Shown: piece by piece, positions 1-9,243 of the stretch
Numbering within the stretch: the stretch's first letter is position 1
Layout: every line of letters starts with the position of its first letter
Source: Pirellulales bacterium
Lineage (GTDB): Bacteria; Planctomycetota; Planctomycetia; Pirellulales; PALSA-1355
Reading direction: 5' to 3'
Length of the DNA: 64,000 bases
Assembly (NCBI GenBank): GCA_022844125.1
Contig: JALHMI010000013.1
Location: 62,001 to 126,000 of the forward strand
Program-made: the position numbers and the translations under genes
Notes under the pieces: generated by a model
Database searches by the model: none
Seen by the model: only the letters and a program-made list of their open reading frames with translations
What the model was told of the DNA's origin: nothing

Positions 1-2
1 AC

Positions 3-857
3 TTGGACGAACTCACCTTTGATCTTTCCATCATGAGCCCAATAGACGATTCGGGGACCAGACGCACCCCCTCTGCAACGGAGCTCGGCATTCTGAGGGA
101 TATTGGATGGGACATTCGTCCAGCCGGACTTCAATTGCATTCGCTTGGGCAGGCCTTGGAAATCGGTAGCAACAGTGCAAAAAACAACCTGTGGGTGATC
201 GGAACCAATCCCGTGGGCGATGGAGCAGATCACGGCGTGCACCGCTTCGATGGTTCGGGGTGGGTCAATGAGGGTGGCGGAGGAGTTCAGATCGCCCTGG
301 CTGCGGACGGGAGTCCATGGCTGATCAACTCGGTAAATGACATCTTTCACAAGGTAAATGGTGCCTGGCAGCAAGTCATCGGAAAGGCACGAGACATCGG
401 CGCTGGTGCCAACGGAAGCATTTGGGCGATAGGTACAGACCCCGTGGGAACGGGCGGTGACTATGGAGTGTATTCGTGGAACGGAAGCTCTTGGGACAAT
501 GCCGGCGGCGGCGGAGTGAAGATCGCTGTCGCGGAGAATGGTACCGCCTACATGGTCAACTCCGCGCATGACATCTTCAAGCGGGTCGGAAATGGGTGGG
601 AGCAAATGATCGGCAAGGCGCGCGACATCAGCGTTGGCGCGGGCAATGTGCCTTGGGTCGTTGGTACGGACCGCGTCGGCGACGCTGAAGACTACGGCAT
701 TTATTACTGGAACGGCAGTTTTTGGGCCAACGCGGGTGGAGGCGGAGTGGCTTTGGCCATAGGCAACGACGGGACACCATGGCTCGTCAATTCAGCACAC
801 GACATTTACTATCGCGAAGGCGGACAGTGGAACCTACACAAACCAGTGTGGGTGTAG
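3..857 (+). CDS. Tectonin-type beta-propeller repeat protein, 3' part only
   Basis: The frame is already open at the window edge, so this is the C-terminal 284 residues of a longer gene; the TTG at 3 is probably internal. The first ~40 residues end in LGILRDIGWDI, wording that often closes the catalytic domain of secreted planctomycete metalloprotease-like proteins (family knowledge; the active site itself is outside the window). From about residue 60 come three similar ~70-residue units, each with a W-x-IGT-D/N-P-VG opening, a GGGGV step and a VNS-x-DI segment. This is the pattern of tectonin/TECPR propeller repeats, which bind surface glycans or lipids in other proteins. Likely secreted. 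Exact ligand unknown. Confidence 0.7.
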   Translation: MDELTFDLSIMSPIDDSGTRRTPSATELGILRDIGWDIRPAGLQLHSLGQALEIGSNSAKNNLWVIGTNPVGDGADHGVHRFDGSGWVNEGGGGVQIALAADGSPWLINSVNDIFHKVNGAWQQVIGKARDIGAGANGSIWAIGTDPVGTGGDYGVYSWNGSSWDNAGGGGVKIAVAENGTAYMVNSAHDIFKRVGNGWEQMIGKARDISVGAGNVPWVVGTDRVGDAEDYGIYYWNGSFWANAGGGGVALAIGNDGTPWLVNSAHDIYYREGGQWNLHKPVWV

Positions 858-983
858 CTTAGACAGACCTTAAGGAGGCGCTAACGACCCACCCCGGGCA
901 AAGTGCAAGTGGATTGGTTATCACCGCGTTCTCGACAACGATACCAACATCTGTGTGACCAGAAACCGAATGGAGACTATTCC

Positions 984-1613
984 GTGAAGACACTGTTCGT
1001 GCTCACTATTGCGATGATGTGGACTGTTACCTGCCATGGTGGAACCATTGAATTCTCGAATGGCAGTAGTGTTGTTGATCTCAATTACACGTCCATCGAC
1101 ATTGGCGGCGGCTTGGTACGTCACGATGTCTTTATCGATGATCCCCTGAATGCGAACGCATCCTACTTCCTTCAGTCGCTCGGCTTCACGGGGGTGATCG
1201 CGCAGAATCAGGCATTCGCTTTTTTGGCGGTTGATTCTTCAGTTCAGGCTGCAGTGTTCGATGCGAACGCCGCGGCTGGCTACAGCAAGTCCTCAGACAG
1301 CTTCTTCTTTTCGCCGTTTGCGGAGAATACGGTTGCACCGGGCATTACCGATTCGGCGGGAGCCGGCCTGCTGCAGCGCACCTACAGCATCAATGCGGGC
1401 TCGGGAGGTGGCAGCCAACTCGATTTGGTCCAGATCGCTCAGATCGTCACGTCGAGCGATGTCCTGGTGGCGGGAGCCATCGGTCGTAGTGGCAAAACGT
1501 TTGTCGGCTCGGGAGTGATGCAAGTACCGGAGCCCTCGAGCCTAGCGCTATTCGCGATTGGAACCATCTGGATGGTGCGGCATGCGTTGGTGCGTCGCCG
1601 ACGGAGAAGCTGA
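984..1613 (+). CDS. PEP-CTERM sorting-domain protein
   Basis: Exported protein of about 209 residues. I chose the GTG at 984 because GGAG lies eight bases upstream and the protein then begins with a clean signal peptide (VKTLFVLTIAMMW, cleavage near the following CHGG). A longer frame opens at 903 but its first 27 residues do not look like protein. The C-terminus has the PEP-CTERM tripartite signal: VPEPSSL, a hydrophobic helix, and a final arginine cluster RRRRRS. In known systems exosortase cleaves this tag and passes the protein to the cell surface or extracellular matrix. The middle part is not recognised. Confidence 0.8.
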   Translation: MKTLFVLTIAMMWTVTCHGGTIEFSNGSSVVDLNYTSIDIGGGLVRHDVFIDDPLNANASYFLQSLGFTGVIAQNQAFAFLAVDSSVQAAVFDANAAAGYSKSSDSFFFSPFAENTVAPGITDSAGAGLLQRTYSINAGSGGGSQLDLVQIAQIVTSSDVLVAGAIGRSGKTFVGSGVMQVPEPSSLALFAIGTIWMVRHALVRRRRRS

Positions 1614-2261
1614 CTCGCGATCGGGACTCAAGGCAATCGGGCCGAGAGCCGTTCCTCTTCGGTCCATCTAGCAAATGCCTTCGGCTGCACTTCTTGCCCC
1701 CTTTTTGATACCGACGCCACTACCATAGCGCAGGCGAAGAACCCGACCGACAAATTTGGGGCTGCGACGAGCATGCGTCGGCCCGATCAAATCTGGAAGA
1801 GAGGTGATGTGGCGGTCTCGTCCCCGGGGCTTCCTCAAGAGTGGCTATTAATGCTCGGCCCCGCCGGCCCCGCGGGGGCGAAGAGCACGTGCGCCCGGCC
1901 GGAATGAAAGTGGAAGCCGGCTTCGCCAATGCAAGCGCAGACCCCGCCGGCAAAGCCGGGGGCTGTGGGGAAGGAACGAACAGGGGCGAGCTCGCAGCGA
2001 TGAAAAAAAGCGTGAGAGAAGAAAGCCCCCCTCCCGAACCCTCCCCGCAGCAATCCTTCCGGCAGCGGGCGGAGGGAACCGGAATGGACGCCAGGCGGCG
2101 GCGCCCGGGAACTCGAACAGGGGAACGACACGACGCAGAACGACATCGAGCACGACTCAAGGTCACGAGCAGCGTGGACGTCGTTAATGCGTGTTTCCAA
2201 GCCGCGCTGCGCGGTTCTCAGTCCCGGCAGCGGCGAGCGTTAGTAGCCGTAGCGGCGAGCG
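1614..2261. other. Intergenic region with dispersed repeats
   Basis: About 650 bases between two PEP-CTERM genes. Frames here are rich in Arg, Ala and Pro on both strands and none has a ribosome binding site, so no gene is called. It holds a CCGGCAAAGCCGG hairpin (1942-1964), a C-rich repeat (about 2019-2088) and a GC-rich repeat (2089-2116); the last two recur near 4.6-5.0 kb. Confidence 0.6.
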
Positions 2262-2951
2262 TTAATGGCCGCGTGTCGCGCGGCGCCGCGAGGCGATGGT
2301 GATCAGGGACAGCGCCCCCAGCACTCCCAGCACGATCGTCGACGGTTCCGGAACGGAGATCGTATCGACCACCACCTGGCTCAGTGAAACCCCGTCCGGG
2401 ATGGCGATCACGAAGTACTCGTTGTCGGGATTGGGGCGAATCTCCCACTGTTCGATGCGCTGAAACAGGCCGCTGGCGTTGGGAATCGCAAACTCGACGG
2501 CGCCGGTCAAGCTGATATCGAGGATGCCCGCGGGATCGAAAGCGTTCATCTCCAGCACGAACGGCGACAGCCCTAAGGGGCCTCGATCGTAGGTCATTTG
2601 AATCTGCAAGTACTTGATCGGTTCCTGGTCAATCCAGTTGGGGATCTCGAAGCCGAGCGTCCCGCCGAACATGGCGCCGGTCCAGGCGCCTGTGCCATCG
2701 AACGGGCTCCAGTTGATCCCCGAGCCGGGAATCGCCAAGGGAACCCCACCTGCGTCGCCAACCACCGGCGTGACCGACGTGCCATCCGGCGGTCCGGCCC
2801 CGGGCGTCAGGAAGTCCCACTCCGCGACGGTGGACAAGGCCCCTCCGCGCCACGGCGGCGGCTGTAGATCGTCGGCCTGGGCCGCCTCGAGAACTATCGC
2901 CGCGGCCACTGCAACCAATGCCACCCCTCGCCAGCCGTATCGCGCATTCAT
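2262..2951 (-). CDS. PEP-CTERM sorting-domain protein
   Basis: Exported protein of about 229 residues. It begins with MNARYGWRGVALVAVAAAIVLEAAQAD, a typical signal peptide; the frame can be extended six codons upstream to 2969 but the inner ATG gives the better leader. It ends with VPEPS, a hydrophobic stretch and SRRRATRGH, the PEP-CTERM anchor signal. The body contains a beta-rich segment (residues ~60-200) with an EIRPNP motif and no enzyme signature. It lies among three other PEP-CTERM genes in the first 11 kb; no exosortase is in the window. Ligand or substrate unknown. Confidence 0.8.
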   Translation of the reverse strand: MNARYGWRGVALVAVAAAIVLEAAQADDLQPPPWRGGALSTVAEWDFLTPGAGPPDGTSVTPVVGDAGGVPLAIPGSGINWSPFDGTGAWTGAMFGGTLGFEIPNWIDQEPIKYLQIQMTYDRGPLGLSPFVLEMNAFDPAGILDISLTGAVEFAIPNASGLFQRIEQWEIRPNPDNEYFVIAIPDGVSLSQVVVDTISVPEPSTIVLGVLGALSLITIASRRRATRGH

Positions 2952-3456
2952 GAGCAAAGTCTCCTGCACCGACGATTGAAATTATGTGACGAGCCCGAAA
3001 ACGACACGTGCCGTGCGTGTTGAGCCTGGAACCGGCACGGGCGCTGCATGGCAGTTATTTTAGTATCGCGACTCGCGCCCCGCGCCTAGCGCCGGATGAA
3101 GTTTCGGGAACTTTTTTCCCGCCCCCGTCGTTCGTGCGCGAGCGGAATCGCCCGGAACAAGGGCGCGCGGTGTCCGCGTTGGGGCGCGGGTGAGGCGCGA
3201 TGGAAAAAGGGGCGAGGCCGCGGTGACGCGAAGCCGCGAGAGAGTTGATCTGCGGATGAGGTAGGGCTGCAGTGGGACGATGCACGCCGGCTCGAAGCAT
3301 TCGCTGCTTCGCCAGGTGGTCCTCATTGGTTGCGGTTGCTGGAAGAAGCAGGACGGCTAACCACGACGGCACCAACCCACGGCGCAACACGATTGAACAA
3401 GCCAGCGTGCGCCTTCCTTGATTTCTTCTTTGACTTCTTCTGCGGTAATCACCGGC
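2952..3456. other. Intergenic region, nothing recognised
   Basis: About 500 bases upstream of the 2262-2951 gene and downstream of the CHRD gene. Open frames here lack ribosome binding sites and have shadow-like composition. It presumably includes the promoter of the 2262-2951 gene, but I could not pick out a convincing -35/-10 pair. Confidence 0.4.
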
Positions 3457-4134
3457 TCAGGCGGCCGGTGTTGCTTTCCACATGACCGCTGCCATCACCA
3501 CTGCTGCGATCGCGGCGAGCAGGATGCTGGAGGGCTCGGGCACGCCGACGATCTCGCCGGACGCGACGGGCAACACTGCTTTGTATCCGCCCGTGCCGTC
3601 CACTTCGCCACCGGTGCCGGCGCCAATGCCGTCGGCGACCGTTTTGCCGTGGAGCACGATTTCGCGGAAGTTCAGCGGAAACAAGTCCTCGGAGGAGAAC
3701 CCTGTGGCGAAGATGCCGCTGTCGGTGAGGTCGTAGGTCTGCATGAACGCGATCACACCGGTGGGCGTGCTAACGCTACCCAGCGGCAGGATGATGGGCC
3801 CATATTGGGCCCGGCCTTCTTCCAGTTCGATGAAGCCATCTCCGTCCGTGTCGTCGGCCAGCGTGGGGTTGGTGGCATTGGTCGGATTGCCGTTCCCATC
3901 GAAGGTGCCGTGAATGTGCATCACGTGATCCTCGTCGGGCTCGAGATTGAGGGCGTTGATTTCGACCGCAAGCGAGTTCAAGACGGTATCGTACGTGAGC
4001 ACGGCATTTCCGGTGACGTTCGAGTTGTTAAGCTGCGTCAGGTCGGAAGTGAAAATGAACTGCTCGGCCCGCGCGGTAGTAGTGATCAGCAGGCACGCAA
4101 GCATTCCAACAGCAAGAGCTCCTCTCAGAATCAT
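3457..4134 (-). CDS. CHRD-domain PEP-CTERM protein
   Basis: Exported protein of about 225 residues. The ATG at 4134 follows GAGGA at seven bases and opens a signal peptide (MILRGALAVGMLACLLITTTARA). The body (residues ~25-165) has the order of a CHRD domain: FTSDLTQLNNSNVTGNAVLTYD at the start, a VMHIHG step in the middle and FREIVLHGKTV near the end. CHRD is named from chordin and occurs in many bacterial secreted proteins of unknown role. The C-terminus carries VPEPSS plus a transmembrane helix, so it should be processed by exosortase. A longer frame to 4332 is not credible as coding. Confidence 0.85.
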   Translation of the reverse strand: MILRGALAVGMLACLLITTTARAEQFIFTSDLTQLNNSNVTGNAVLTYDTVLNSLAVEINALNLEPDEDHVMHIHGTFDGNGNPTNATNPTLADDTDGDGFIELEEGRAQYGPIILPLGSVSTPTGVIAFMQTYDLTDSGIFATGFSSEDLFPLNFREIVLHGKTVADGIGAGTGGEVDGTGGYKAVLPVASGEIVGVPEPSSILLAAIAAVVMAAVMWKATPAA

Positions 4135-4539
4135 CGTGGCTTCCTCATTGATGGGTGAACAGTATGGTGTCGAATCGTTTCGGCGCACTGCGGTGCGTTC
4201 GATGGGCAACTTCGATGCCCTCTGCGAACGGTCCACCGGCTGTGCGGCGCAGAAAGTCGCGCAAACGCGGCAACAGTGCCCAAATAGAAAATCAGGGCGT
4301 TGCATTCGGAGCACAGCAGCGATGCGACCCATTGCTGATCACAGCGCCCACGAAGCGTTACGCGTGGTCTGTGAACATGCACGGCGGATGGCCCGTCTGG
4401 GGGCCTTTTGATCGCCCGCCGACGGTCTCTGAGGTGGTTGCAAGCGCGGCACGCGTATCCCCTTGCGGAGCTAAGAATAGAAAGGAGAAAGTGTGGCGGC
4501 ACTCTCGGTTGCGGGCGCGCGAGGGGAGACAGCAAGGCC
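4135..4539. other. Intergenic region, nothing recognised
   Basis: About 400 bases upstream of the CHRD gene. Open frames on both strands have no ribosome binding site and no natural-looking protein text. Confidence 0.4.
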
Positions 4540-4824
4540 TTACGACTCGGCCTGGATGCCTTGCTTGTGGCGTGAGCCCGTGGCCTCGTTGTGTTCGACC
4601 GTCGGAAACCGCCAGGCGGCGGCGCCCGGAAACTCGATGGGCGGGACGTGCTCCGGGGCGCGATGGTGATCGTGATGGCGATAAGCCACGATCGCCATGA
4701 TCATGCACACGAGTCCGGCCACAATCACGCCAGCCTGCCAGTGAATCAGCCAGGCGACGGCAATCACGACAGCCCCGCCAAGAACCAAAACGGCATCTTC
4801 CAGGTATCCCTGTCCACGTCGCAT
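4540..4824 (-). CDS. Small membrane protein with a repeat-derived tail
   Basis: 94 residues. The ATG is preceded by a strong Shine-Dalgarno run (AAGGAGGGG), which is the main reason for calling it. Residues ~10-47 form two hydrophobic helices (DAVLVLGGAVVIAVAWLIHW and VIVAGLVCMIMAIVAY), followed by a His-rich RHHDHHR segment. The last ~30 residues (from PPIEFPGAAAW) are encoded by a GC-rich repeat that also occurs without a gene at 2089-2116, so the original stop codon was probably lost when the repeat arrived. Function not recognised; the His cluster could bind metal, but that is a guess. Confidence 0.6.
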   Translation of the reverse strand: MRRGQGYLEDAVLVLGGAVVIAVAWLIHWQAGVIVAGLVCMIMAIVAYRHHDHHRAPEHVPPIEFPGAAAWRFPTVEHNEATGSRHKQGIQAES

Positions 4825-5166
4825 GGGAAAGCCCCTCCTTCATTGGGTCTCCCACTGAAATCGCAAACGGCGCGCCAGTCGGATGGCAAGCGGCGACGCG
4901 GATTGAAGGCCCCCTCCCTAACCCCACACACGCAGGGCAGAGGGAACCGGAATGGAATCAGGAGTCGGGCCACAGCCGGCAGGCGCCGGCGGCTGGAGTG
5001 CCGTGGGAGGCTTGGGGCCCTCGGCCAGTCAGTTCAGCGGCGTTCCGGACGGGACGAAAAAAATACTTGTAACAAATGCCGGGGACATTCGCTGGGGGTG
5101 GTAGGGCGAGCGAAGGGTTCGCCGGACAGAATTCAAAAACACCTCATATTGAAGGGAATTGGTGCC
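4825..5166. other. Intergenic region with dispersed repeat
   Basis: About 340 bases between the divergent small membrane gene and the 5167 gene. It holds the second copy of the C-rich repeat (about 4904-4955), which shares GAGGGAACCGGAATGGA with 2073-2087. It should also contain both promoters; none is clear by eye. Confidence 0.45.
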
Positions 5167-6009
5167 ATGCTTCGATCCACGACTACCACCGCTGCCGTCG
5201 CCCTCTGCCTGTTTGCTCTGACCTCAGCCAGCCTCGCAGGCGATGGGAACAACGACGAAAACAACCGCTCAAAGAAGAATCAGTTTCGTCAGAAGTTCGC
5301 TCTGCATGGGTCGAACCCGGGCCAGATGCTCCGCCAGTCGCTCCGCTCCGGCAACAGCGGCGACAGCGACTCACACCAGAAGCACATCAAACACAACCAG
5401 CACACGACCCACAATAAGCAAGACGACAACATCAACAACATTATCCCCCTGGATCCAGGCCGAGGCGACGGCCGCGTACCGGTCGCGCCCGTCATCAGCA
5501 CACCGCCAGCTCGTCCCGGTTATGTGTGGGTGGGCGACCATTGGGAGCGGCAAAGGGCGACCTCGCGTCCGGTGACCAGCGGGCCTCCTCCGGTGGCCAA
5601 TGGCGGCGGTGGCGTGACCGTGACGTCGGCCAACAGCGGACCCGTGATTCGCGATCATCGCCAGGGGGGCGTCGTGATTCGCGATCATCGCCAGGGCGTA
5701 GTGCCCGTCACCCCGGTGCCGACCAAGCCCACGTTTGGCGGCCAGACCATCACGCCCCCGCCGGTCGTACTCAATCCGCCCGTGACGCAGCCAACGCCGC
5801 CGCGCGGCAGTGGCGGCCGGCCGCGATTCGATCAGAACCGAGCACCGGGCGGCGTGACGGTAAGTGTTGTGCCCGGCTCGCAACGTCCGCAGAATGTGAC
5901 CGGCGTAGGTGGCAGCCCGATCGACAAGGCGATCGAATCGATCACGGGGATCTTTCAAGGGAATGGCGGGATCACTCCAGCCGGCACCACGCGGGATCAC
6001 CGCCGATAG
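5167..6009 (+). CDS. Secreted low-complexity protein with a YVWV-type motif
   Basis: About 280 residues. The ATG at 5167 follows GAAGGGAA and starts a signal peptide (MLRSTTTTAAVALCLFALTSASLAG); the longer frame from 4591 runs through intergenic repeat sequence and is rejected. The mature part is polar and His/Asn-rich at first (KHIKHNQHTTHNKQ), then Pro/Gly/Val-rich. It contains RPGYVWVGDHWER, resembling YxWxxGxW motifs of small bacterial envelope proteins, and a duplicated VIRDHRQG unit. A strong terminator follows the stop. Envelope or matrix location is likely; role unknown. Confidence 0.7.
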   Translation: MLRSTTTTAAVALCLFALTSASLAGDGNNDENNRSKKNQFRQKFALHGSNPGQMLRQSLRSGNSGDSDSHQKHIKHNQHTTHNKQDDNINNIIPLDPGRGDGRVPVAPVISTPPARPGYVWVGDHWERQRATSRPVTSGPPPVANGGGGVTVTSANSGPVIRDHRQGGVVIRDHRQGVVPVTPVPTKPTFGGQTITPPPVVLNPPVTQPTPPRGSGGRPRFDQNRAPGGVTVSVVPGSQRPQNVTGVGGSPIDKAIESITGIFQGNGGITPAGTTRDHRR

Positions 6010-6037
6010 GATGGTCGAACAAAGTTAAGTCAACCAG

Positions 6038-6074
6038 GCCCGGCCTCCTGAGTGCAGGAGGCCGGGCTTTTTTT
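6038..6074 (+). terminator. Rho-independent terminator
   Basis: A perfect 13-bp stem (6038-6050 with 6055-6067), a four-base loop and a run of seven T. It lies 30 bases after the stop of the 5167-6009 gene. Confidence 0.92.
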
Positions 6075-6304
6075 GTGCGCGCTACGGCAAAGTTCGAAGG
6101 CTGCGGAGTCCAGCATGAATTCCGTTCGGGCCGTTGCGTGAAACTCGTGCTCGTCGGCCGGCCCGGGCTGCCCATCACCGGCAATCAGTCGCTGGGATTT
6201 TTCACGTAACAAATCGCCCGCCCGCACGCTCTTGAACACCAACCGGGCCGCATTGGGCGGGCCTTCTTAAACACAGACCTTCAGTCAGGGATATACGTGA
6301 CGCC

Positions 6305-7981
6305 ATGAACACCAAACCGCACACAACGTTTGCTCGCAACCGTAACCTCCACGTTCAGCGCAGCCGGCACTTTGGTCGCTTCGAGCCGTTGGAGACCCGC
6401 GACCTGATGCACGGCTCGGCCCTGCATTTCGACGACTGTCATACCTTGTCAGAGTTTGCGGATCACGATGAGCCCGGCGTGTACGTGGCCTACGACGGCG
6501 CCTCGGCTCAGGGGGGCTCGGGCTTCCTGTTCAGCGATAGCATCGTCACCAAGAATCTGACGATCAAGAGTCTCGATGCCCGGACGCTGGACGAAACGAC
6601 CGGCTTGCCGATGCTCGACAGCAACCCGAATGCGCCGGTCACGATTCATCTCGATTTCACCGGCAACTTTATTGGCGACTGGTGGTACAACTCCGGCAAT
6701 TCGTCGGTTCACTATTACAACGTGAGCACTCCCGCATTCAGTCTCGATAACGTGGCCACGTTCAACACAGCCGAGCAGAACCTGATTCGCGAGATTTGGG
6801 CCCGAGTTGCTGAAGACTTCTCGCCGTTCAACATCAACGTCAGCACGGCATACTACGGCACCTTCGAAAACGGGAAGGCCCTGAAGGTCAACATCGGCGG
6901 CAGCAACACGGACTGGCTCGGGGAGAACTCCTCGGGCTTCGCCTCGATTGGCTCGTTCACAGACAATGCCCCGAATCAAGTGTTTGTGTTCGATCTGGCC
7001 GCTTGGGCCCGAGCAGGCGTGACGGATGGCGACGGCAACCCGCTGAATGCGGCGGCGGCGATCGCGACGACCGCGAGTCATGAGGCCGGGCACGCCTTTG
7101 GCCTGCGGCATAACGCGCGCTACGCCTTTGACGGGACGAAGATGACGGACTACGACCCTGGCACCAACGGCTGGACGCCAATCATGGGTGATAATCTGGC
7201 CGGCGATCGCACCACGTGGAATGCCGGGCCGACGGATGTGGGCGCCAGCTCGATGCAGGACGACGTCGCGGTGTTGACCCGAGCAGTCAACGGGTTTGGA
7301 ATCCGGGCCGATGATTACTCGAACTCGCGTTCGACCGCGGTTTCGCTGCAGAGCAACGAGTTTGGAGTGTACACCGGCCAGGGAATCATCGAACAGCGGC
7401 TCGACTACGACGTATTCAAATTCACGACCCAGGGCGGAACGGTGTCGATCTCGGTCAACGCCGCGAAATTTGGGCCGAACCTGGTGCCGGTAGCCGAACT
7501 GTATTCGACAGCGGGATTTGTCAGCTCGGCCACGGGCGGCAGCTGGACCCAATCGATCATCACCAAGACCTTGCCCGCCGGAACCTACTATTTGCAGGTC
7601 CGGGGCTTCCAGGATCACGGCAGCATGGGGCAGTACACCTTCAGCATTTCGACGCAGTTGTCATCCACGACCCTGTCGACGACGACCCTGTTGACGACAA
7701 CAAGCCCCACGACGACGACCACGTCAACGACCTTCAATCCGACGGTTAACAAGTTCTCGACCAGCAAATCAACGTCGACTTTCGCCTCGAAGTCGTCTGG
7801 CGGGGCTGGCAGCCCGTTGATGATCAGTGAGAGCCCGATTGTCCCGATGGCCGATAAACAGTCCACCAGGCCGGTCAAACTGGCTGCGGCCCACGACGCC
7901 GTGTTTGCCCAGTGGGATGGCGAACTGCTGGAAACGCTAGTGGTTCGTAAGCGGGGGGAACTCAAGTTGGGGAGGAACTAG
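6305..7981 (+). CDS. Secreted zinc metalloprotease with pre-peptidase C-terminal domain
   Basis: 558 residues. The N-terminus has the planctomycete FEPLETRDLM sequence, an LEPxxL-like export motif placed at residues ~26-35 after a basic leader. Residues ~110-330 form the protease: the zinc site HEAGHAFGLRH has ligands H259, H263 and H269, the long metzincin-type spacing. Residues ~370-455 (DYDVFKFTTQGGTVSISV to YTFSIS) match the pre-peptidase C-terminal beta-sandwich found on exported proteases. A Thr/Ser-rich stretch (~455-500) looks like a flexible stalk, followed by a short unrecognised tail. The likely role is extracellular protein degradation; the substrate cannot be read from the sequence. 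Confidence 0.85.
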   Translation: MNTKPHTTFARNRNLHVQRSRHFGRFEPLETRDLMHGSALHFDDCHTLSEFADHDEPGVYVAYDGASAQGGSGFLFSDSIVTKNLTIKSLDARTLDETTGLPMLDSNPNAPVTIHLDFTGNFIGDWWYNSGNSSVHYYNVSTPAFSLDNVATFNTAEQNLIREIWARVAEDFSPFNINVSTAYYGTFENGKALKVNIGGSNTDWLGENSSGFASIGSFTDNAPNQVFVFDLAAWARAGVTDGDGNPLNAAAAIATTASHEAGHAFGLRHNARYAFDGTKMTDYDPGTNGWTPIMGDNLAGDRTTWNAGPTDVGASSMQDDVAVLTRAVNGFGIRADDYSNSRSTAVSLQSNEFGVYTGQGIIEQRLDYDVFKFTTQGGTVSISVNAAKFGPNLVPVAELYSTAGFVSSATGGSWTQSIITKTLPAGTYYLQVRGFQDHGSMGQYTFSISTQLSSTTLSTTTLLTTTSPTTTTTSTTFNPTVNKFSTSKSTSTFASKSSGGAGSPLMISESPIVPMADKQSTRPVKLAAAHDAVFAQWDGELLETLVVRKRGELKLGRN

Positions 7982-8136
7982 GGCGAGCAGGAGCGGCCAC
8001 TCGGCCCCGCCGGGGCGAGGGCAGCCGGATATCGACCGGCGCGACGGCCCTTGCCTCGGCGAGCTGCGGCAGCGAACATGGCGACAGTTCCTTGCAGCGA
8101 GCGCTGCTGCCTTGATGCTCCAACGAGAACCGTCGA

Positions 8137-9153
8137 ATGCTGCACGCACTCCCCAGGATGATTCTGCTCGCCACGACGATTGCATTCGGCGGGTTGACCG
8201 GCACGGCCCGGGCTGCCGATCCGCTGCCGTCGTGGAACGAAGGAGCGACCAAGCAGGCGATTCTCGATTTCGTGGATCGCGCCACCAGCGTCGACAGCCC
8301 GGAGTATGTGCCGCCGGGCAAGCGGATCGCCACGTTCGACAACGACGGCACGCTGTGGTGCGAGCAGCCGAACTACATCCAGGCCGAGTTTCTCATCGCG
8401 CGCGTGAAGGCACTCGCCGCGGATCATCCCGAGTGGAAAACGCAGCGGCCGCATGCCGCGCTGCTCAAGGGGGACCTGCGCGATGCCCTTTCCGGCGGAG
8501 AGCAGGGCTTTGCCGACCTGATCACGTCGCTGCACGCGGGCCAGACGCTCGAGCAGTTTCAAGAGCTCGTCCGCGAGTGGTTCGCAGTGGCCCGGCATCC
8601 GCGGTTCCAGCGGCCGTATACCGAATGCGTATACCAGCCGATGCTGGAGTTGCTCGCATATCTGCGGGCCAGCGGGTTCAAGACGTACATCGTCACTGGT
8701 GGCGGTACCGACTTCGTCCGCACCGTGAGCGAGCAGATATATGGCATCCCGCCCGAGCAGGTGATCGGCAGCAGCATTCGCACGAAGTTCGCGGAGCGCA
8801 GCGGGGTGTTCGAAATCCTGCGGCTGCCGGAGATCGAGTTCATCGACTACGGCGCGGGCAAGCCGATCGGCATCGAGCAGTTCATCGGCCGGCAGCCCCG
8901 AGCGGCGTTCGGAAACTCGGACGGCGATCTGCAGATGCTGCAGTGGACGACCGCCGGGGCGAACCGCAAGCCGCCGCACTTCGGCTTGCTGGTGCATCAC
9001 ACCGACGCCGAGCGCGAGTATGCCTACGACCGGCAGTCGACGATCGGGACGCTCAAAGTCGCGCTCGACCAGGCCGCGGAGCGAGGCTGGACCGTCGTTG
9101 ACATGAAGCTCGACTGGCGGGTCATTTTTCCGCCGACAGCCGAGAGCGAGTGA
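8137..9153 (+). CDS. Exported HAD-superfamily phosphatase
   Basis: 338 residues with a signal peptide (cleavage near TARAAD, residue 27), so it acts outside the cytoplasm. HAD motif I is FDNDGTLW with nucleophile D68 and acid/base D70; motif II is YIVTGGG near residue 190; the magnesium-binding late motif is GNSDGD near residue 262. The cap arrangement resembles phosphoserine-phosphatase-like HADs. A nucleophilic Asp-phosphate mechanism follows from the family; the substrate is unknown. It converges with the sialidase-like gene and a palindrome lies between them. Confidence 0.85.
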   Translation: MLHALPRMILLATTIAFGGLTGTARAADPLPSWNEGATKQAILDFVDRATSVDSPEYVPPGKRIATFDNDGTLWCEQPNYIQAEFLIARVKALAADHPEWKTQRPHAALLKGDLRDALSGGEQGFADLITSLHAGQTLEQFQELVREWFAVARHPRFQRPYTECVYQPMLELLAYLRASGFKTYIVTGGGTDFVRTVSEQIYGIPPEQVIGSSIRTKFAERSGVFEILRLPEIEFIDYGAGKPIGIEQFIGRQPRAAFGNSDGDLQMLQWTTAGANRKPPHFGLLVHHTDAEREYAYDRQSTIGTLKVALDQAAERGWTVVDMKLDWRVIFPPTAESE

Positions 9154-9200
9154 ACGCCGCGCGTCGTGTATGATCGCCAAACTTTCGCAGGCAACAAATC

Positions 9201-9223
9201 CCCCCGGCAAAGCCGGGGGCTGC
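9201..9223. repeat. CCCCCGGC...GCCGGGGG hairpin
   Basis: An eight-base stem with a three-base AAA centre, in the 90-base gap between two convergent genes. Related hairpins occur at 1942-1964, 30649-30670, 32448-32471 and 45195-45219. It lacks a T tract, so it is not a standard terminator on either strand. Confidence 0.7.
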
Positions 9224-9243
9224 CACTAAAAATCGGCGACGGC

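Noticed and set aside
1841-2302. 153-residue + strand frame
   Set aside because: Arg-rich, crosses two dispersed repeats and overlaps the end of a PEP-CTERM gene on the other strand.
9201-9223. Rho-independent terminator between convergent genes
   Set aside because: A strong stem but no T tract on either strand; it is better treated as a member of a dispersed hairpin family.
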